Assembly (NCBI RefSeq): GCF_000721605.1
Contig: NZ_JOIZ01000016.1
Span: forward strand, 124,001 to 188,000
From: Streptomyces sp. NRRL S-37
Lineage (GTDB): Bacteria; Actinomycetota; Actinomycetes; Streptomycetales; Streptomycetaceae
Length of the DNA: 64,000 nt
Reading direction: 5' to 3'
Part shown: piece by piece, positions 8,087 to 16,366 of the stretch
How positions within the stretch are numbered: the first letter of the stretch is position 1
Layout: each line of letters opens with the position of its first letter
Notes under the pieces: generated by a model
What the model saw: only the letters and a program-made list of their open reading frames with translations
The model's database searches: none
Told to the model about the DNA's origin: nothing
Position numbers and translations under genes: made by a program

Positions 8087-8629
8087 CGACAAGGCTCCAT
8101 CCCCGGCGTCCACGGACGTGTACGGCCCCTCACCCTGCTCGGCGCCCCGGTGCTGCACGCGCCCTGCCGGGAGGTCACCGGCTTCGGTCCGGAACTCGCA
8201 CGGCTGGTGGACGATTTGTTCGCCACGATGTACGCGGCGCGGGGTGTGGGCCTGGCCGCCAACCAGATCGGCGAGCCGCTGCGGGTGTTCGTCTACGACT
8301 GCCCGGACGACGAGGACGTCCGGCACCTGGGCCATGTGGTGAACCCGCGGCTGGTGGAGACGGACGGGGTGGTGGTCCGCGGCCCCGAGGGCTGTCTGTC
8401 CCTGCCCGGCCTGGAGGCGGGGACGGAGCGGTACGACCACGCGGTCGTCGAGGGCTTCACGGTGACCGGCGAGCCGGTCACCGTCCACGGCACGGGTTTC
8501 TTCGCCCGGTGTCTGCAGCACGAGTGCGACCACCTGGAGGGCCGGATCTACGCCGACCGCCTGACGGGCCGGCGCCACCGGAAACTGATGCGGCAGGTGG
8601 CCCGGGCCTCCTGGCGCCGGACGGACTGA
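8084..8629 (+). CDS. def: Peptide deformylase
   Basis: 181 residues, an iron/zinc metalloenzyme removing the formyl group from nascent N-terminal methionine. All three family motifs are intact: GVGLAANQIG at 54-63, EGCLS at 102-106 with metal ligand Cys104, and HECDH at 146-150 supplying two His ligands and the catalytic Glu. The C-terminus is short and basic (RRHRKLMRQVARASWRR). It is transcribed divergently from murT across a 146-base spacer and converges on the TetR gene. It is probably one of several Streptomyces deformylases, and not necessarily the housekeeping copy next to fmt. Confidence 0.95.
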   Translation: MRQGSIPGVHGRVRPLTLLGAPVLHAPCREVTGFGPELARLVDDLFATMYAARGVGLAANQIGEPLRVFVYDCPDDEDVRHLGHVVNPRLVETDGVVVRGPEGCLSLPGLEAGTERYDHAVVEGFTVTGEPVTVHGTGFFARCLQHECDHLEGRIYADRLTGRRHRKLMRQVARASWRRTD

Positions 8630-8703
8630 ACACCCCGCGGCCCCGCGCCCCTCGCCGCGTGGGCCCGGCCGGCCGTACACAATGCGCAGACGATCTGTGA
8701 AGA

Positions 8704-9345
8704 TCAGAACCCCGGACCTCCCACCTTGTCCCCCGCCGCCGCGAGGCGCCCCCACAGCAGATCGGCCAGACTGCGCACCAACTCCGCCCGCGAACAGGGC
8801 CGTTCGCCCAGCCACCAGTCGCCGGCCGCATGCATCATGCCGACGATGCCGTGCCCCCACACCCGGGCCAGCCGCCGGCCGTCCGGGCCGAGGTCCAGCC
8901 GGTCCCCGATGACCTGGGCCAGCTCCTCGCCCATCCGGCGCAGCAGCGGCGCCGAGTGCTTGCCGACGTCGAAGCCCTGGTCGCTCTGCGACTCCTCCGC
9001 CGGGTGCATCAGGAACCGGTACACCTGGGGCCGTGCCTCGATCGCCGAGAGGTAGGTGTCCAGGGTGGCCTCGACCCGTTCGCGCCGGTCGGCCGGGGCG
9101 TCCAGGGCGGCCCGCAGCGAGTCCAGCAGCGCGTCGGTGTGCCGCTTGGCCAGGGCGGCGTAGAGTCCTCCCTTGTCACCGAAGTGCCGGTAGAGGATCG
9201 GCTTGGTGATGCCGGCCTCGGCGGCGATCGCGTTCATCGAGGCACCCGGCCCGTCGCGCAGCACCACCCGGTCGGCGGCCTCCAGCAGTTCGCGCCGGCG
9301 TCGGTCGGCGGACCGCTGCTGATCGGTCCGCTGTGTGGTGTTCAT
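8704..9345 (-). CDS. TetR-family transcriptional regulator
   Basis: 213 residues. The N-terminal TetR helix-turn-helix spans about 18-64 (LLEAADRVVLRDGPGASM, AIAAEAGITKPILYRHFGDK) and the rest is the helical ligand and dimer domain. A GGGGAG site precedes the ATG at 9345. The gene is divergent from an acyl-CoA dehydrogenase with 170 bases between starts. That spacer holds a cluster of inverted repeats (9453-9490), so it probably represses both genes and responds to an acyl-CoA or fatty acid. The ligand is inferred from context only. Confidence 0.92.
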   Translation of the reverse strand: MNTTQRTDQQRSADRRRRELLEAADRVVLRDGPGASMNAIAAEAGITKPILYRHFGDKGGLYAALAKRHTDALLDSLRAALDAPADRRERVEATLDTYLSAIEARPQVYRFLMHPAEESQSDQGFDVGKHSAPLLRRMGEELAQVIGDRLDLGPDGRRLARVWGHGIVGMMHAAGDWWLGERPCSRAELVRSLADLLWGRLAAAGDKVGGPGF

Positions 9346-9441
9346 GATCTCTCCCCACCCGTGCTGATTCGGTGACGCCTGCGCAAACTAACACTGAGGG
9401 CGATCCGGTCATCGAACGGGATGCCGACCGGTCCGGGGGAG

Positions 9442-9490
9442 TTGACTTTTCCTACCCGTCGGTAACAGACTCGGGGTTACCGCAAGTAAC
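9442..9490 (+). promoter_or_regulatory. Promoter and nested operator-like palindromes of the TetR/acyl-CoA dehydrogenase pair
   Basis: A TTGACT -35-like hexamer (9442-9447) is followed by interlocking dyads: TACC-N4-GGTA (9453-9464), GGTAAC-N9-GTTACC (9461-9466 and 9476-9481), and GTTAC-N5-GTAAC (9476-9490). The array overlaps the expected -10 and start region of the acyl-CoA dehydrogenase, as expected for a TetR repressor site. Confidence 0.65.
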
Positions 9491-9515
9491 ATGCATGTGC
9501 GCCGCTGGAGGGGAC

Positions 9516-10742
9516 ATGGCCGAGTTCACCATGGAGCTCAACGACGAACAGAAGGAGGTCCGGGACTGGCTGCACGGCTTCGCCGCCGATGTGATCCGCC
9601 CCGCGGCCGCCGAATGGGACGAGCGTGAGGAGACTCCCTGGCCGGTCATCCAGGAGGCCGCCAAGGTCGGCATCTACTCCCTGGACTTCTACGCCCAGCA
9701 GTACTTCGACGCGACCGGCCTCGGCATCCCGATGGCCATGGAGGAGCTCTTCTGGGGCGACGCCGGCATCGCCCTGTCGATCGTCGGCACCGGCCTGGCC
9801 GCCGTCGGCGTCCTCGCCAACGGCACCGAGGAGCAGATCGGCACCTGGATCCCCCAGATGTACGGCGACGCCAATGACGTCAAGGTCGCGGCCTTCTGCT
9901 CCTCCGAGCCCGACGCCGGCTCCGACGTCGCCTCGATGCGCACCCGCGCGGTGTACGACGAGGCCAAGGACGAGTGGGTGATCAACGGCACCAAGACCTG
10001 GGCGACCAACGGCGGCATCGCCAACGTCCACGTCGTGGTCGCGGTCGTCGACCCCGACCTCGGCTCCAAGGGCCACGCCTCCTTTATCGTCCCGCCGGGC
10101 ACCCCGGGCCTGTCCCAGGGCCAGAAGTTCAAGAAGCACGGCATCCGCGCCTCGCACACCGCCGAGGTCGTCCTCGACGACGTGCGCGTGCCCGGCTCCT
10201 GCCTGCTCGGCGGCAAGGAGAAGCTGGACGAGCGCCTCGCCCGCGCCCGCGAGAAGGCGAAGCAGGGCGGCGAGCGCGTGAAGAACGCCGCCATGGCCAC
10301 CTTCGAGGCGTCCCGGCCCGCCGTCGGCGCCATGGCGGTGGGCACCGCCCGCGCGGCGTACGAGGTCGCCCTCGACTACGCGACCACGCGCGAGCAGTTC
10401 GGCCGCCCGATCATCGACAACCAGGGCGTCGCCTTCCAGCTCGCCGACATGCGCACGCAGATCGACGCCGCCCGCCTGCTGGTGTGGCGCGCCTCCTGGA
10501 TGGCGATCAACGGCAAGCCGTTCACGGCGGCCGAGGGTTCGATGTCCAAGCTGTTCGCCAGTGAGACGGCCAAGAAGGTCACCGCCCAGGCCATACAGAT
10601 CCTCGGCGGCAACGGCTACACCCGCGAGTACCCGGTGGAGCGGATGCACCGTGACGCCGCGATCTACACCATCTTCGAGGGCACGAGCGAGATCCAGCGC
10701 CTGGTGATCGCCCGCACCCTGTCGGGCATGCCCATCCGCTGA
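9516..10742 (+). CDS. Acyl-CoA dehydrogenase
   Basis: 408 residues, a flavoprotein that introduces the alpha-beta double bond of acyl-CoA in beta-oxidation. The family layout is complete: helical N-domain, central beta domain ([38 protein letters not shown]), then the C-terminal helical domain with [10 protein letters not shown] and the FAD/active-site region [19 protein letters not shown] and [13 protein letters not shown]. In medium-chain-type enzymes the catalytic Glu lies in the YTIFEGTSE segment, which is present. The ATG at 9516 follows GGAGGGG; the longer upstream frame runs through the operator cluster and is rejected. It is controlled in all likelihood by the divergent TetR protein. 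Confidence 0.95.
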   Translation: MAEFTMELNDEQKEVRDWLHGFAADVIRPAAAEWDEREETPWPVIQEAAKVGIYSLDFYAQQYFDATGLGIPMAMEELFWGDAGIALSIVGTGLAAVGVLANGTEEQIGTWIPQMYGDANDVKVAAFCSSEPDAGSDVASMRTRAVYDEAKDEWVINGTKTWATNGGIANVHVVVAVVDPDLGSKGHASFIVPPGTPGLSQGQKFKKHGIRASHTAEVVLDDVRVPGSCLLGGKEKLDERLARAREKAKQGGERVKNAAMATFEASRPAVGAMAVGTARAAYEVALDYATTREQFGRPIIDNQGVAFQLADMRTQIDAARLLVWRASWMAINGKPFTAAEGSMSKLFASETAKKVTAQAIQILGGNGYTREYPVERMHRDAAIYTIFEGTSEIQRLVIARTLSGMPIR

Positions 10743-10759
10743 GGCCGGCCACCCGGACG

Positions 10760-10788
10760 ACCCGGCGGTGCGGACGGCACCGCCGGGT
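10760..10788 (+). terminator. Hairpin terminator after acyl-CoA dehydrogenase
   Basis: A perfect 12-base stem, ACCCGGCGGTGC (10760-10771) and GCACCGCCGGGT (10777-10788), with a 5-base loop lies 18 bases beyond the stop. As is usual in Streptomyces, there is no U-run. Confidence 0.75.
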
Positions 10789-10845
10789 TACCCCCGCCCC
10801 GCTCCCGGGAAAGGCTCGTGCGTGACCGACGCGACGGAGGACGCG

Positions 10846-11502
10846 ATGACACGCACGGCCCGGGAACTGCTGGAGACGACCACCAGGGAACTCACCCCCG
10901 ACCCGGGGTCCAACCCCCTGGTCCCCCTGATCGCCCGCGGCGAGGCCGACCGGGCCGTTCTGGCCGCGCTCGCCCTGGAGCAGCGCCGGGTGATCCCGGC
11001 GGACCGCCGCGCCTTCCTGCACCTGGCGGAACGGGCCGATCCGGAGTCGGCCGCGTACTTCACCGCCCTGGCCGAGGGCGAGACCCTGGCGGCGGAACAC
11101 CTGAAGGCGTTCACGGCCGCGTGCGGCGTGGACGAGGAGCGGGCGGACGCGTACGAGCCCCTGCCGGGCTGCCAGTCCTACCCCGCGTACGTGGCCTGGC
11201 TGGCCCTGAACGCCGAACCGTCGGACGTGGTGCTGGCCCTGACGGCGAACTTCTCGGCCTGGGGCGGCTACTGCGCGACGATCGCGAAGGCCCTGCGCAC
11301 CCACTACGGCTTCACGGACAAAGCCTGCGCCTTCTTCGACTTCTTCGCCGAACCGGCCCCGGCCCTGGACGAAGCAGCCACGGAGGCAGTGCGGACCGCC
11401 CTTGACGAGGGCCGCCTCGACGAGAACCGCGCCCGCGCCTACGCCCGTCTGCTCCAGGCGTACGAGGCGAAGTTCTGGGCAACGCTCGGACAGCACACCT
11501 AG
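10846..11502 (+). CDS. TenA/PqqC-like (heme-oxygenase fold) protein
   Basis: 218 residues, helical, resembling TenA/thiaminase II and PqqC-type proteins (motifs LVPLIARGEADRAVL, YFTALAEGE, SYPAYVAWLALN, FSAWGGYCATIAKAL). True TenA hydrolyses thiamin degradation products. Here no thiamin genes are adjacent and I cannot confirm the catalytic cysteine, so the reaction is uncertain; other members are annotated as regulators or oxidases. The ATG at 10846 is preceded by GGAGG at 5 bases, so I prefer it over an in-frame GTG 24 bases upstream. Its TAG stop overlaps a recurrent intergenic element. Confidence 0.75.
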   Translation: MTRTARELLETTTRELTPDPGSNPLVPLIARGEADRAVLAALALEQRRVIPADRRAFLHLAERADPESAAYFTALAEGETLAAEHLKAFTAACGVDEERADAYEPLPGCQSYPAYVAWLALNAEPSDVVLALTANFSAWGGYCATIAKALRTHYGFTDKACAFFDFFAEPAPALDEAATEAVRTALDEGRLDENRARAYARLLQAYEAKFWATLGQHT

Positions 11503-11546
11503 GGGCGCGGGGAACTGCGCGAGAAACCACGACGGACCCGCACCCG
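11501..11546. repeat. Recurrent Streptomyces intergenic element (second type)
   Basis: Beginning within the stop codon of the TenA-like gene, AGGGGCGCGGGGAACTGCGC is followed by GAGAAACCACGACGGACCCGC. I recognise this as a short element found after many Streptomyces genes. It shares its first 12 bases with the element at 4613. Function is unknown; the family assignment is from memory. Confidence 0.6.
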
Positions 11547-11563
11547 GCGCTGAACCCGCGGAG

Positions 11564-11833
11564 CTACGGCGCACCCCCACTGCTATGGGCGATACACGCC
11601 ACGTCGATCCGATCGGCAAGCTTCGCCAGCTCGATCGTCAGCGCGGCGACCGTGTCCTCGTCGAGCCCTTCCTCCCCCGCCTCGACGAGCCGGACCCACC
11701 GCCCGCCCACCGTACGCAGCAGCTTGCTGACATCGGCAGCGGAAACCTGGAGGGTCCCGCGGTCGTCGACGATCAGAGGCAGAGTCACTTCGCGGTTCAC
11801 AGTCGGGATCGTAACCGCGCGGACATCACGCAC
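11564..11833 (-). CDS. Small conserved-looking hypothetical protein
   Basis: About 89 residues if started at the GTG at 11833, which overlaps the aldehyde dehydrogenase stop by 8 bases and would be translationally coupled; a GTG at 11800 giving 78 residues is also possible. Neither has a clear ribosome binding site, so the start is uncertain. The core reads as a compact soluble domain (VTLPLIVDDRGTLQVSAADV, KLLRTVGGRWVRLVEAG, acidic EEGLDEDTVAAL). Codon usage fits the genome. No family recognised. It is probably the last gene of the aldehyde dehydrogenase transcript. Confidence 0.6.
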   Translation of the reverse strand: MRDVRAVTIPTVNREVTLPLIVDDRGTLQVSAADVSKLLRTVGGRWVRLVEAGEEGLDEDTVAALTIELAKLADRIDVACIAHSSGGAP

Positions 11834-13211
11834 CCTGCCAAACCGTGGTGATGTTGCAGAACTCGCGGATTCCGTGCCCGGACAGCTCACGCCCGTACCC
11901 CGACCGCTTCACCCCGCCGAACGGGAACGCCGGATGGGACGCCGTCATCCCGTTCACATACACACTGCCGGCCTCCAGATCCCGTACGAACCGGTCGACC
12001 TCGGCCTCGTCGCGGGTCCAGACGTTGGAACTCAGCCCGAAGTCGGTGTCATTGGCGATCAGGACCGCCTCGTCGATGTCCGCCGCGCGGTACAGCGTGG
12101 CGACCGGGCCGAAGGCCTCCTCGCGGTGGATGCGCATCTCCCTGCCGATGCCGGCCAGGACGGTCGGCGGGTAGAACCAGCCGGGTCCGTCGGGGCGCTC
12201 GCCGCCGCACAGCACGGTGGCGCCCGCGCGGACGGCGTCGTCGACCAGCTCTTCCAGGTCGCTGCGGCCCTTCTCGCTGGAGAGGGGGCCGACGTCGGTC
12301 TCCTCGTCCATCGGGTCGCCGACCTTCAGCGCCCTCATGCCCGCGACGAAGCGTTCGGTGAAGGCGTCGTAGACGTCCGTGTGCACGATGAACCGCTTGG
12401 CGGCGATGCAGGACTGCCCCGTGTTCTGCGTCCGCGCGGTGACCGCCACCTCGGCGGCCCGGTCCAGGTCGGCGGAGGGCATGACCACGTACGGGTCGCT
12501 GCCGCCCAGCTCCAGCACCGTCTTCTTGATCATCTCCCCGGAGGTGGCGGCGACGGCGCGGCCCGCGGGCTCGCTGCCGGTGAGGGTCGCCGCCTTCACC
12601 CGCTCGTCCCGCAGGAGGTCGTCGACCGCGGCGGAGCCGATGAGCAGGGTCTGGAAGCAGCCCTCGGTGAAGCCCGCGCGGTGGAACAGGTCCTCCAGGT
12701 ACAGGGCGGTCTGCGGCACGTTCGAGGCGTGCTTGAGCAGGCCCACGTTGCCCGCCATCAGCGCGGGCGCGGCGAACCGCACCACCTGCCACAGCGGGAA
12801 GTTCCACGGCATCACCGCGAGCACCGGGCCCAGCGGCCGGTAGCGCACCAGGACCCGGGAGGCGCCGGAGTCCTTCACGTCGGAGGCGTCGGGTTCCTCG
12901 TCGGCGAGGAGTTCCGCCGCGTGATCGGCGTACCAGTGCATCGCCTTGGCGCACTTCGCGGCCTCCGCGCGGGCCTGCTTGACCGGCTTGCCCATCTCCG
13001 TGGTGATCACCCGGCCGATGGTCTCCTGATCCTCGTCGAGGATCTCGGCGGCCCGGTGCATCAGACGGGCGCGCTCGGCGAAGGTCGTCGTCCGGTACGT
13101 CCGGAACGTGGCCTCCGCGAGCTGGAGCCGGTGCCCGATCTCCTCCTCGTCCATGGGGTGGTACGTCTTGACCGTCTCGCCGTTCGCCGGGTTCACCGTG
13201 GCGATGTGCAT
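11826..13211 (-). CDS. gabD: NADP-dependent succinate-semialdehyde-type aldehyde dehydrogenase
   Basis: 461 residues, oxidising an aldehyde to the acid. Family marks are the Rossmann entry MPWNFPLWQ, the general base Glu in LELGGSDP, the nucleophile Cys in NTGQSCIA, and the C-terminal FGGVKRSGYGREL. The length and the SDPYVV and ITTEMGKP motifs match GabD1-type succinic semialdehyde dehydrogenases, the last step of 4-aminobutyrate catabolism. No GABA transaminase is adjacent, so the physiological substrate is inferred. A GGGAGG site precedes the ATG. Confidence 0.88.
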   Translation of the reverse strand: MHIATVNPANGETVKTYHPMDEEEIGHRLQLAEATFRTYRTTTFAERARLMHRAAEILDEDQETIGRVITTEMGKPVKQARAEAAKCAKAMHWYADHAAELLADEEPDASDVKDSGASRVLVRYRPLGPVLAVMPWNFPLWQVVRFAAPALMAGNVGLLKHASNVPQTALYLEDLFHRAGFTEGCFQTLLIGSAAVDDLLRDERVKAATLTGSEPAGRAVAATSGEMIKKTVLELGGSDPYVVMPSADLDRAAEVAVTARTQNTGQSCIAAKRFIVHTDVYDAFTERFVAGMRALKVGDPMDEETDVGPLSSEKGRSDLEELVDDAVRAGATVLCGGERPDGPGWFYPPTVLAGIGREMRIHREEAFGPVATLYRAADIDEAVLIANDTDFGLSSNVWTRDEAEVDRFVRDLEAGSVYVNGMTASHPAFPFGGVKRSGYGRELSGHGIREFCNITTVWQGA

Positions 13212-13243
13212 CGCTGACCTCCCTGGGGCGGGCTGTGCTTTTT

Positions 13244-13284
13244 GACCTTCCCGCGCGGTGGTGGGCGGCGCAACGCGGGAGGTC
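13244..13284 (-). terminator. Hairpin after the NUDIX gene
   Basis: Arms GACCTTCCCGCG (13244-13255) and CGCGGGAGGTC (13274-13284) pair with a one-base bulge across an 18-base loop. It lies just beyond the NUDIX stop and before the aldehyde dehydrogenase start, so it may separate the two transcripts. Confidence 0.45.
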
Positions 13285-13287
13285 TCC

Positions 13288-13752
13288 TCAGGGCGAGTGC
13301 TCCGCCAGGCGGTCGAGAAACGCGGTCTGCGCGCCGACGATCACCTCGCGGGCCCGGTCCAGGGGGAACCACGCCACCCGGTCCAGCTCCGGGAACTCCC
13401 GGACCCGCCCCGACCCGGGCGGCCACTCCATCTCGAACGTGCCCGGGACGACCGCTGCCGGGTCGAGGTCCGCCTCCACCGCCCAGGCCGTGACGGTCTT
13501 CCCGCCGGACTGCCGGACCTCCCCGAGCGGCAGTGCCTCCCCGTCCGGCGGCGGCAGCCCCAGCTCCTCCCGGAACTCGCGGCGCGCCGCCTCCCAGGCC
13601 GGCTCACCGGGGTCGTACTCGCCCTTCGGCACGGTCCACGCCCCGCTCTCCCGCCGGACGAAGAACGGGCCGCCCATATGACCGAGCAGCACCTCGACGC
13701 CCTGACCGGTGTGCCGGAACAACAGCAGCCCGGCGCTGCGGGCGCCCCTCAC
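13288..13752 (-). CDS. NUDIX hydrolase (possible partner of the DNA ligase)
   Basis: 154 residues with a full NUDIX box: Gly at the start of GEYDPGEPAWEAARREFREE, Glu five residues on, then REFREELGL, which binds the divalent metal that hydrolyses a nucleoside diphosphate linked to another group. The N-terminal RGARSAGLLLFRHTGQGVEV and the LGHMGGPFF motif are typical of the DR1025/AP4A-like branch. The GTG start at 13752 shares bases with the ligase TGA (GTGA overlap), so translation is coupled. A NUDIX protein coupled to an ATP-dependent ligase could clean up damaged nucleotides or adenylated intermediates; that is inference. Confidence 0.88.
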   Translation of the reverse strand: MRGARSAGLLLFRHTGQGVEVLLGHMGGPFFVRRESGAWTVPKGEYDPGEPAWEAARREFREELGLPPPDGEALPLGEVRQSGGKTVTAWAVEADLDPAAVVPGTFEMEWPPGSGRVREFPELDRVAWFPLDRAREVIVGAQTAFLDRLAEHSP

Positions 13753-15287
13753 GGCCGTACCCCGGGGTGCGCGGCGAGCAGGGTCTCCACCGTGTCCGCC
13801 TCCTCGGGGCGCTTGTCCTCGCGGTAGCGGATCACGCGGGCGAAGCGGAGGGTGACGCCGGCCGGGTAGCGGGTGGAGCGCTGGAGGCCGTCGTAGGCGA
13901 TCTCCACGACGAGTTCGGGGCGCACCGTCACGACGTAGCCGCTCTCGTCGACCGCCAGCTCCCGCAGCCGCTCGGTCTGCCAGGTCAGCATCGCGTCGGT
14001 CAGGCCCTTGAAGGTCTTGCCGAGCATGGCGAAGCCGCCGTCGGCGGTGCGGGCGCCCAGGTGCAGGTTGGAGAGCTTCCCGGTGCGGCGGCCATGGCCC
14101 CACTCGGCCGCCAGCACCACCAGGTCGAGCGTGTGGACGGGCTTGACCTTCAGCCAGGACGCACCCCGCCGGCCCGCGCTGTAGGGGGCGTCCAGGCCCT
14201 TGGCCACGACGCCCTCGTGGCCGCGCTCCAGCGTCTCGGCGAGGAACCCCTCCGCCGCGCCCGGATCCCCGGGGCCCGACACGAGGGTGCGCCGCACCCG
14301 CATGGGCTCCGGGACCAGCCGGGCCAGCTCCGCGTGGCGCTCGGTGAACGGCAGGTCCAGCAGGTCGCGGCCGTCGACGGAGAGCGCGTCGAAGAAGACG
14401 GGGGAGACCGGGACCTCCCGTGCGGCCGTGGCCACGTCCACCCGGGAGCCGACCCGTCCGGCGGTCTCCTGGAACGAGCGGGGGCGGCCGTCCTCGTCGA
14501 AGGAGATGACCTCCCCGTCCAGGATGAACCGCTCGCCCCGCAACTCCCGCGCCGCCGCCGTCACTTCCGGCAGCCGGCTCGTGATGTCGTCGAGGGTGCG
14601 GGTGTACACGCGCACGGTGTCCCCGTCGCGGTGCACCTGGACGCGGATGCCGTCCAGCTTCTCCTCGACCGCGCAGGCCCCCAGCTTCTCCACCGCCTCC
14701 GCGACCGAGGAGGCGCTGTGCGCCAGCATCGGCAGCACCGGCCGGCCCACGGTCAGCCGGAACCGCTCCAGCGCCCCGGGGCCGTCCGCCAGCAGCGCCC
14801 CGGCCACCGACTGGAGCGAACCGGCCAGCATCACCGCCCGCCGCACATCGGCCGGCGGCGCCCCCGTCGCCCGCGCCAGCCCTTCCACCGCGACCGCGTC
14901 CAGGGCGCCCTGCCGGACCTCGCCGGTGAGCAGCCCGGACAGGAACCGCTGCTCGTCCTCGGTGGACGCGCCCAGCAGCTCGCCGACCAGGCGGGCCCGT
15001 TCGGCCTGCGATCCCGGACCGGACACCTCGCCGAGCGCGGTGAGCAGCGCGTCGACCTCGCGCACCGTCAGCGACGGCTCGGCGGCGGGGGCGACCGGAC
15101 GGCTCAGCACCTTCCAGCCGACCCCGATACGGCCCTGTGGCAGCCGGCCGGCCAGATACGGGATGACGACCGGCACGTCGTCCGCCTCCGCCTCCCGGAA
15201 CAGCCCGGCGAGCAGCTCGATCTTCCGGGACCGCGCCGAGGTGGCGGCGACCTCCTGGGACACACGGGCCAGCCGGGACAGCAGCAT
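13749..15287 (-). CDS. lig: ATP-dependent DNA ligase (LigB type)
   Basis: 512 residues, sealing nicks in duplex DNA with ATP. An N-terminal helical DNA-binding domain (about 1-170) precedes the adenylation domain with the nucleophile Lys210 in the KxDG motif (EEKLDGIRV), then RFILDGEV (motif III), PVFFDALSV (motif IIIa), EGVVAKGLDAPY (motif IV) and WLKVKP (motif V). An OB-fold domain ends the protein. No LigD primase or Ku domain is attached. I chose ATG 15287 (MLLSRLARVSQEV), which is the usual family start; an in-frame GTG at 15320 is possible. The NUDIX gene overlaps its stop. Confidence 0.93.
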   Translation of the reverse strand: MLLSRLARVSQEVAATSARSRKIELLAGLFREAEADDVPVVIPYLAGRLPQGRIGVGWKVLSRPVAPAAEPSLTVREVDALLTALGEVSGPGSQAERARLVGELLGASTEDEQRFLSGLLTGEVRQGALDAVAVEGLARATGAPPADVRRAVMLAGSLQSVAGALLADGPGALERFRLTVGRPVLPMLAHSASSVAEAVEKLGACAVEEKLDGIRVQVHRDGDTVRVYTRTLDDITSRLPEVTAAARELRGERFILDGEVISFDEDGRPRSFQETAGRVGSRVDVATAAREVPVSPVFFDALSVDGRDLLDLPFTERHAELARLVPEPMRVRRTLVSGPGDPGAAEGFLAETLERGHEGVVAKGLDAPYSAGRRGASWLKVKPVHTLDLVVLAAEWGHGRRTGKLSNLHLGARTADGGFAMLGKTFKGLTDAMLTWQTERLRELAVDESGYVVTVRPELVVEIAYDGLQRSTRYPAGVTLRFARVIRYREDKRPEEADTVETLLAAHPGVRP

Positions 15288-15338
15288 GCAGTCATAGTGC
15301 TCCGGAGACGGGCGCTCCACACCCCCGCCGTCCGGCGG

Positions 15339-16286
15339 CTACCCGTTCACCGCGGCGTCCAGGCCGGTCATCAGCAGGTCCCCGACGATCGCGGCCGCCG
15401 CGCGGTAGCCGCCGCTCGCCGCGTGCACCACCTGCTCGGCGAAGCCGATCGCGTTGCCCGCCGCCCAGACCCCGGGCACCGTGGTCAGGCCGGTCGGGTC
15501 GACGACCGGGTACGCCCCGAACGGGGTCTCGTTCATCTCGGCGCCCAGCGCCTCCAGCAAGGACGTCTGAGGCACCGGGCGCGGCCCGACGAAGAGCACG
15601 GAGCGGGCGTGGATGGTGCCGTCGGCCAGCCGCACCCCGGTGAGCCGGTCGTCCTCGACCACCAGCTCCGCGACCTCACCGGGCACCACCGCGACCCCGG
15701 CGGCGGCCAGCCGGCGCAGGTCCAGGTCGGACAGTTCCTCCTCGGCGACCCGGTGCAGGAAGAAGGTGACGTCCTTCGACCACTGGGACACCATCAGCGC
15801 CTGGTGCACGCTCATCGCGCTCGACGCGAGCACACCGAACGGCTCGTCGCGCACCTCCCAGCCGTGGCAGAACGGGCAGTGCAGCACGTCCCGCCCGAAC
15901 CGCTCGGCGACCCCGGGGACGTCCGGCATCTCGTCCTTCAGCCCGGTCGCCACGATCAGCCGCCGGGCCCGTACGGCCGGTCCCGCGTCGAGCGCGACGG
16001 TGAAGTCCTCCCCGTCCTTGGTGACGTCCGTGACCCGGTCCCGGACGAGTTCCACGCCGTAGCGCGCGATCTCCTCCCGGCCCAGCGTCAGGAACTCGGC
16101 CGGTGCCATCCCGTCCCGGGACAGATAGCCCTGCATGTGCGACGAGGGCGCGTTGCGCGGCTCGCCCGCGTCGACGACCAGGGTGCGGTGCCGGGCCCGG
16201 CCGAGCACCAGTGCGGCGGAGAGTCCCGCCGCCCCGCCTCCGACGACGACCACGTCATAGGGCTCGTCCGTGTAGGTCTCGTTCAT
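15339..16286 (-). CDS. Thioredoxin-reductase-like FAD/NAD(P) flavoprotein with CPFC motif
   Basis: 315 residues. The FAD motif VVVVGGGAAGLSAALVLGRA opens the protein, and the second nucleotide site and the C-terminal GVWAAGNAIGF FAD motif are present. The redox pair lies in HCPFCHGWEV, differing from the CATC of housekeeping thioredoxin reductase and resembling the CPYC/CPFC group that includes dithiol oxidases such as GliT and HlmI. It may therefore oxidise a small dithiol rather than thioredoxin. ATG 16286 has GGAGG at 8 bases; the upstream ATG would overlap that site. It is divergent from a cupin regulator across 77 bases, so the regulator probably controls it. Confidence 0.87.
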   Translation of the reverse strand: MNETYTDEPYDVVVVGGGAAGLSAALVLGRARHRTLVVDAGEPRNAPSSHMQGYLSRDGMAPAEFLTLGREEIARYGVELVRDRVTDVTKDGEDFTVALDAGPAVRARRLIVATGLKDEMPDVPGVAERFGRDVLHCPFCHGWEVRDEPFGVLASSAMSVHQALMVSQWSKDVTFFLHRVAEEELSDLDLRRLAAAGVAVVPGEVAELVVEDDRLTGVRLADGTIHARSVLFVGPRPVPQTSLLEALGAEMNETPFGAYPVVDPTGLTTVPGVWAAGNAIGFAEQVVHAASGGYRAAAAIVGDLLMTGLDAAVNG

Positions 16287-16328
16287 CGTGACCACCTCCA
16301 CGACGACAGTCGCCCAGCCCTTGCCGTA

Positions 16329-16366
16329 TTGACAAACAACTTTGCCGAACCTGCAATATTCGTATG
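16329..16366 (+). promoter_or_regulatory. Consensus promoter and dyad driving a leaderless regulator
   Basis: TTGACA (16329-16334) is a perfect -35 and AT-rich TGCAATATT follows after about 17 bases. The ATG of the regulator at 16364 would then be at or near the transcription start, with no ribosome binding site present. TTGC-N7-GCAA (16342-16356) is a dyad lying between the two elements and is a candidate autoregulatory site. The stretch is strikingly AT-rich for this genome. Confidence 0.6.
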
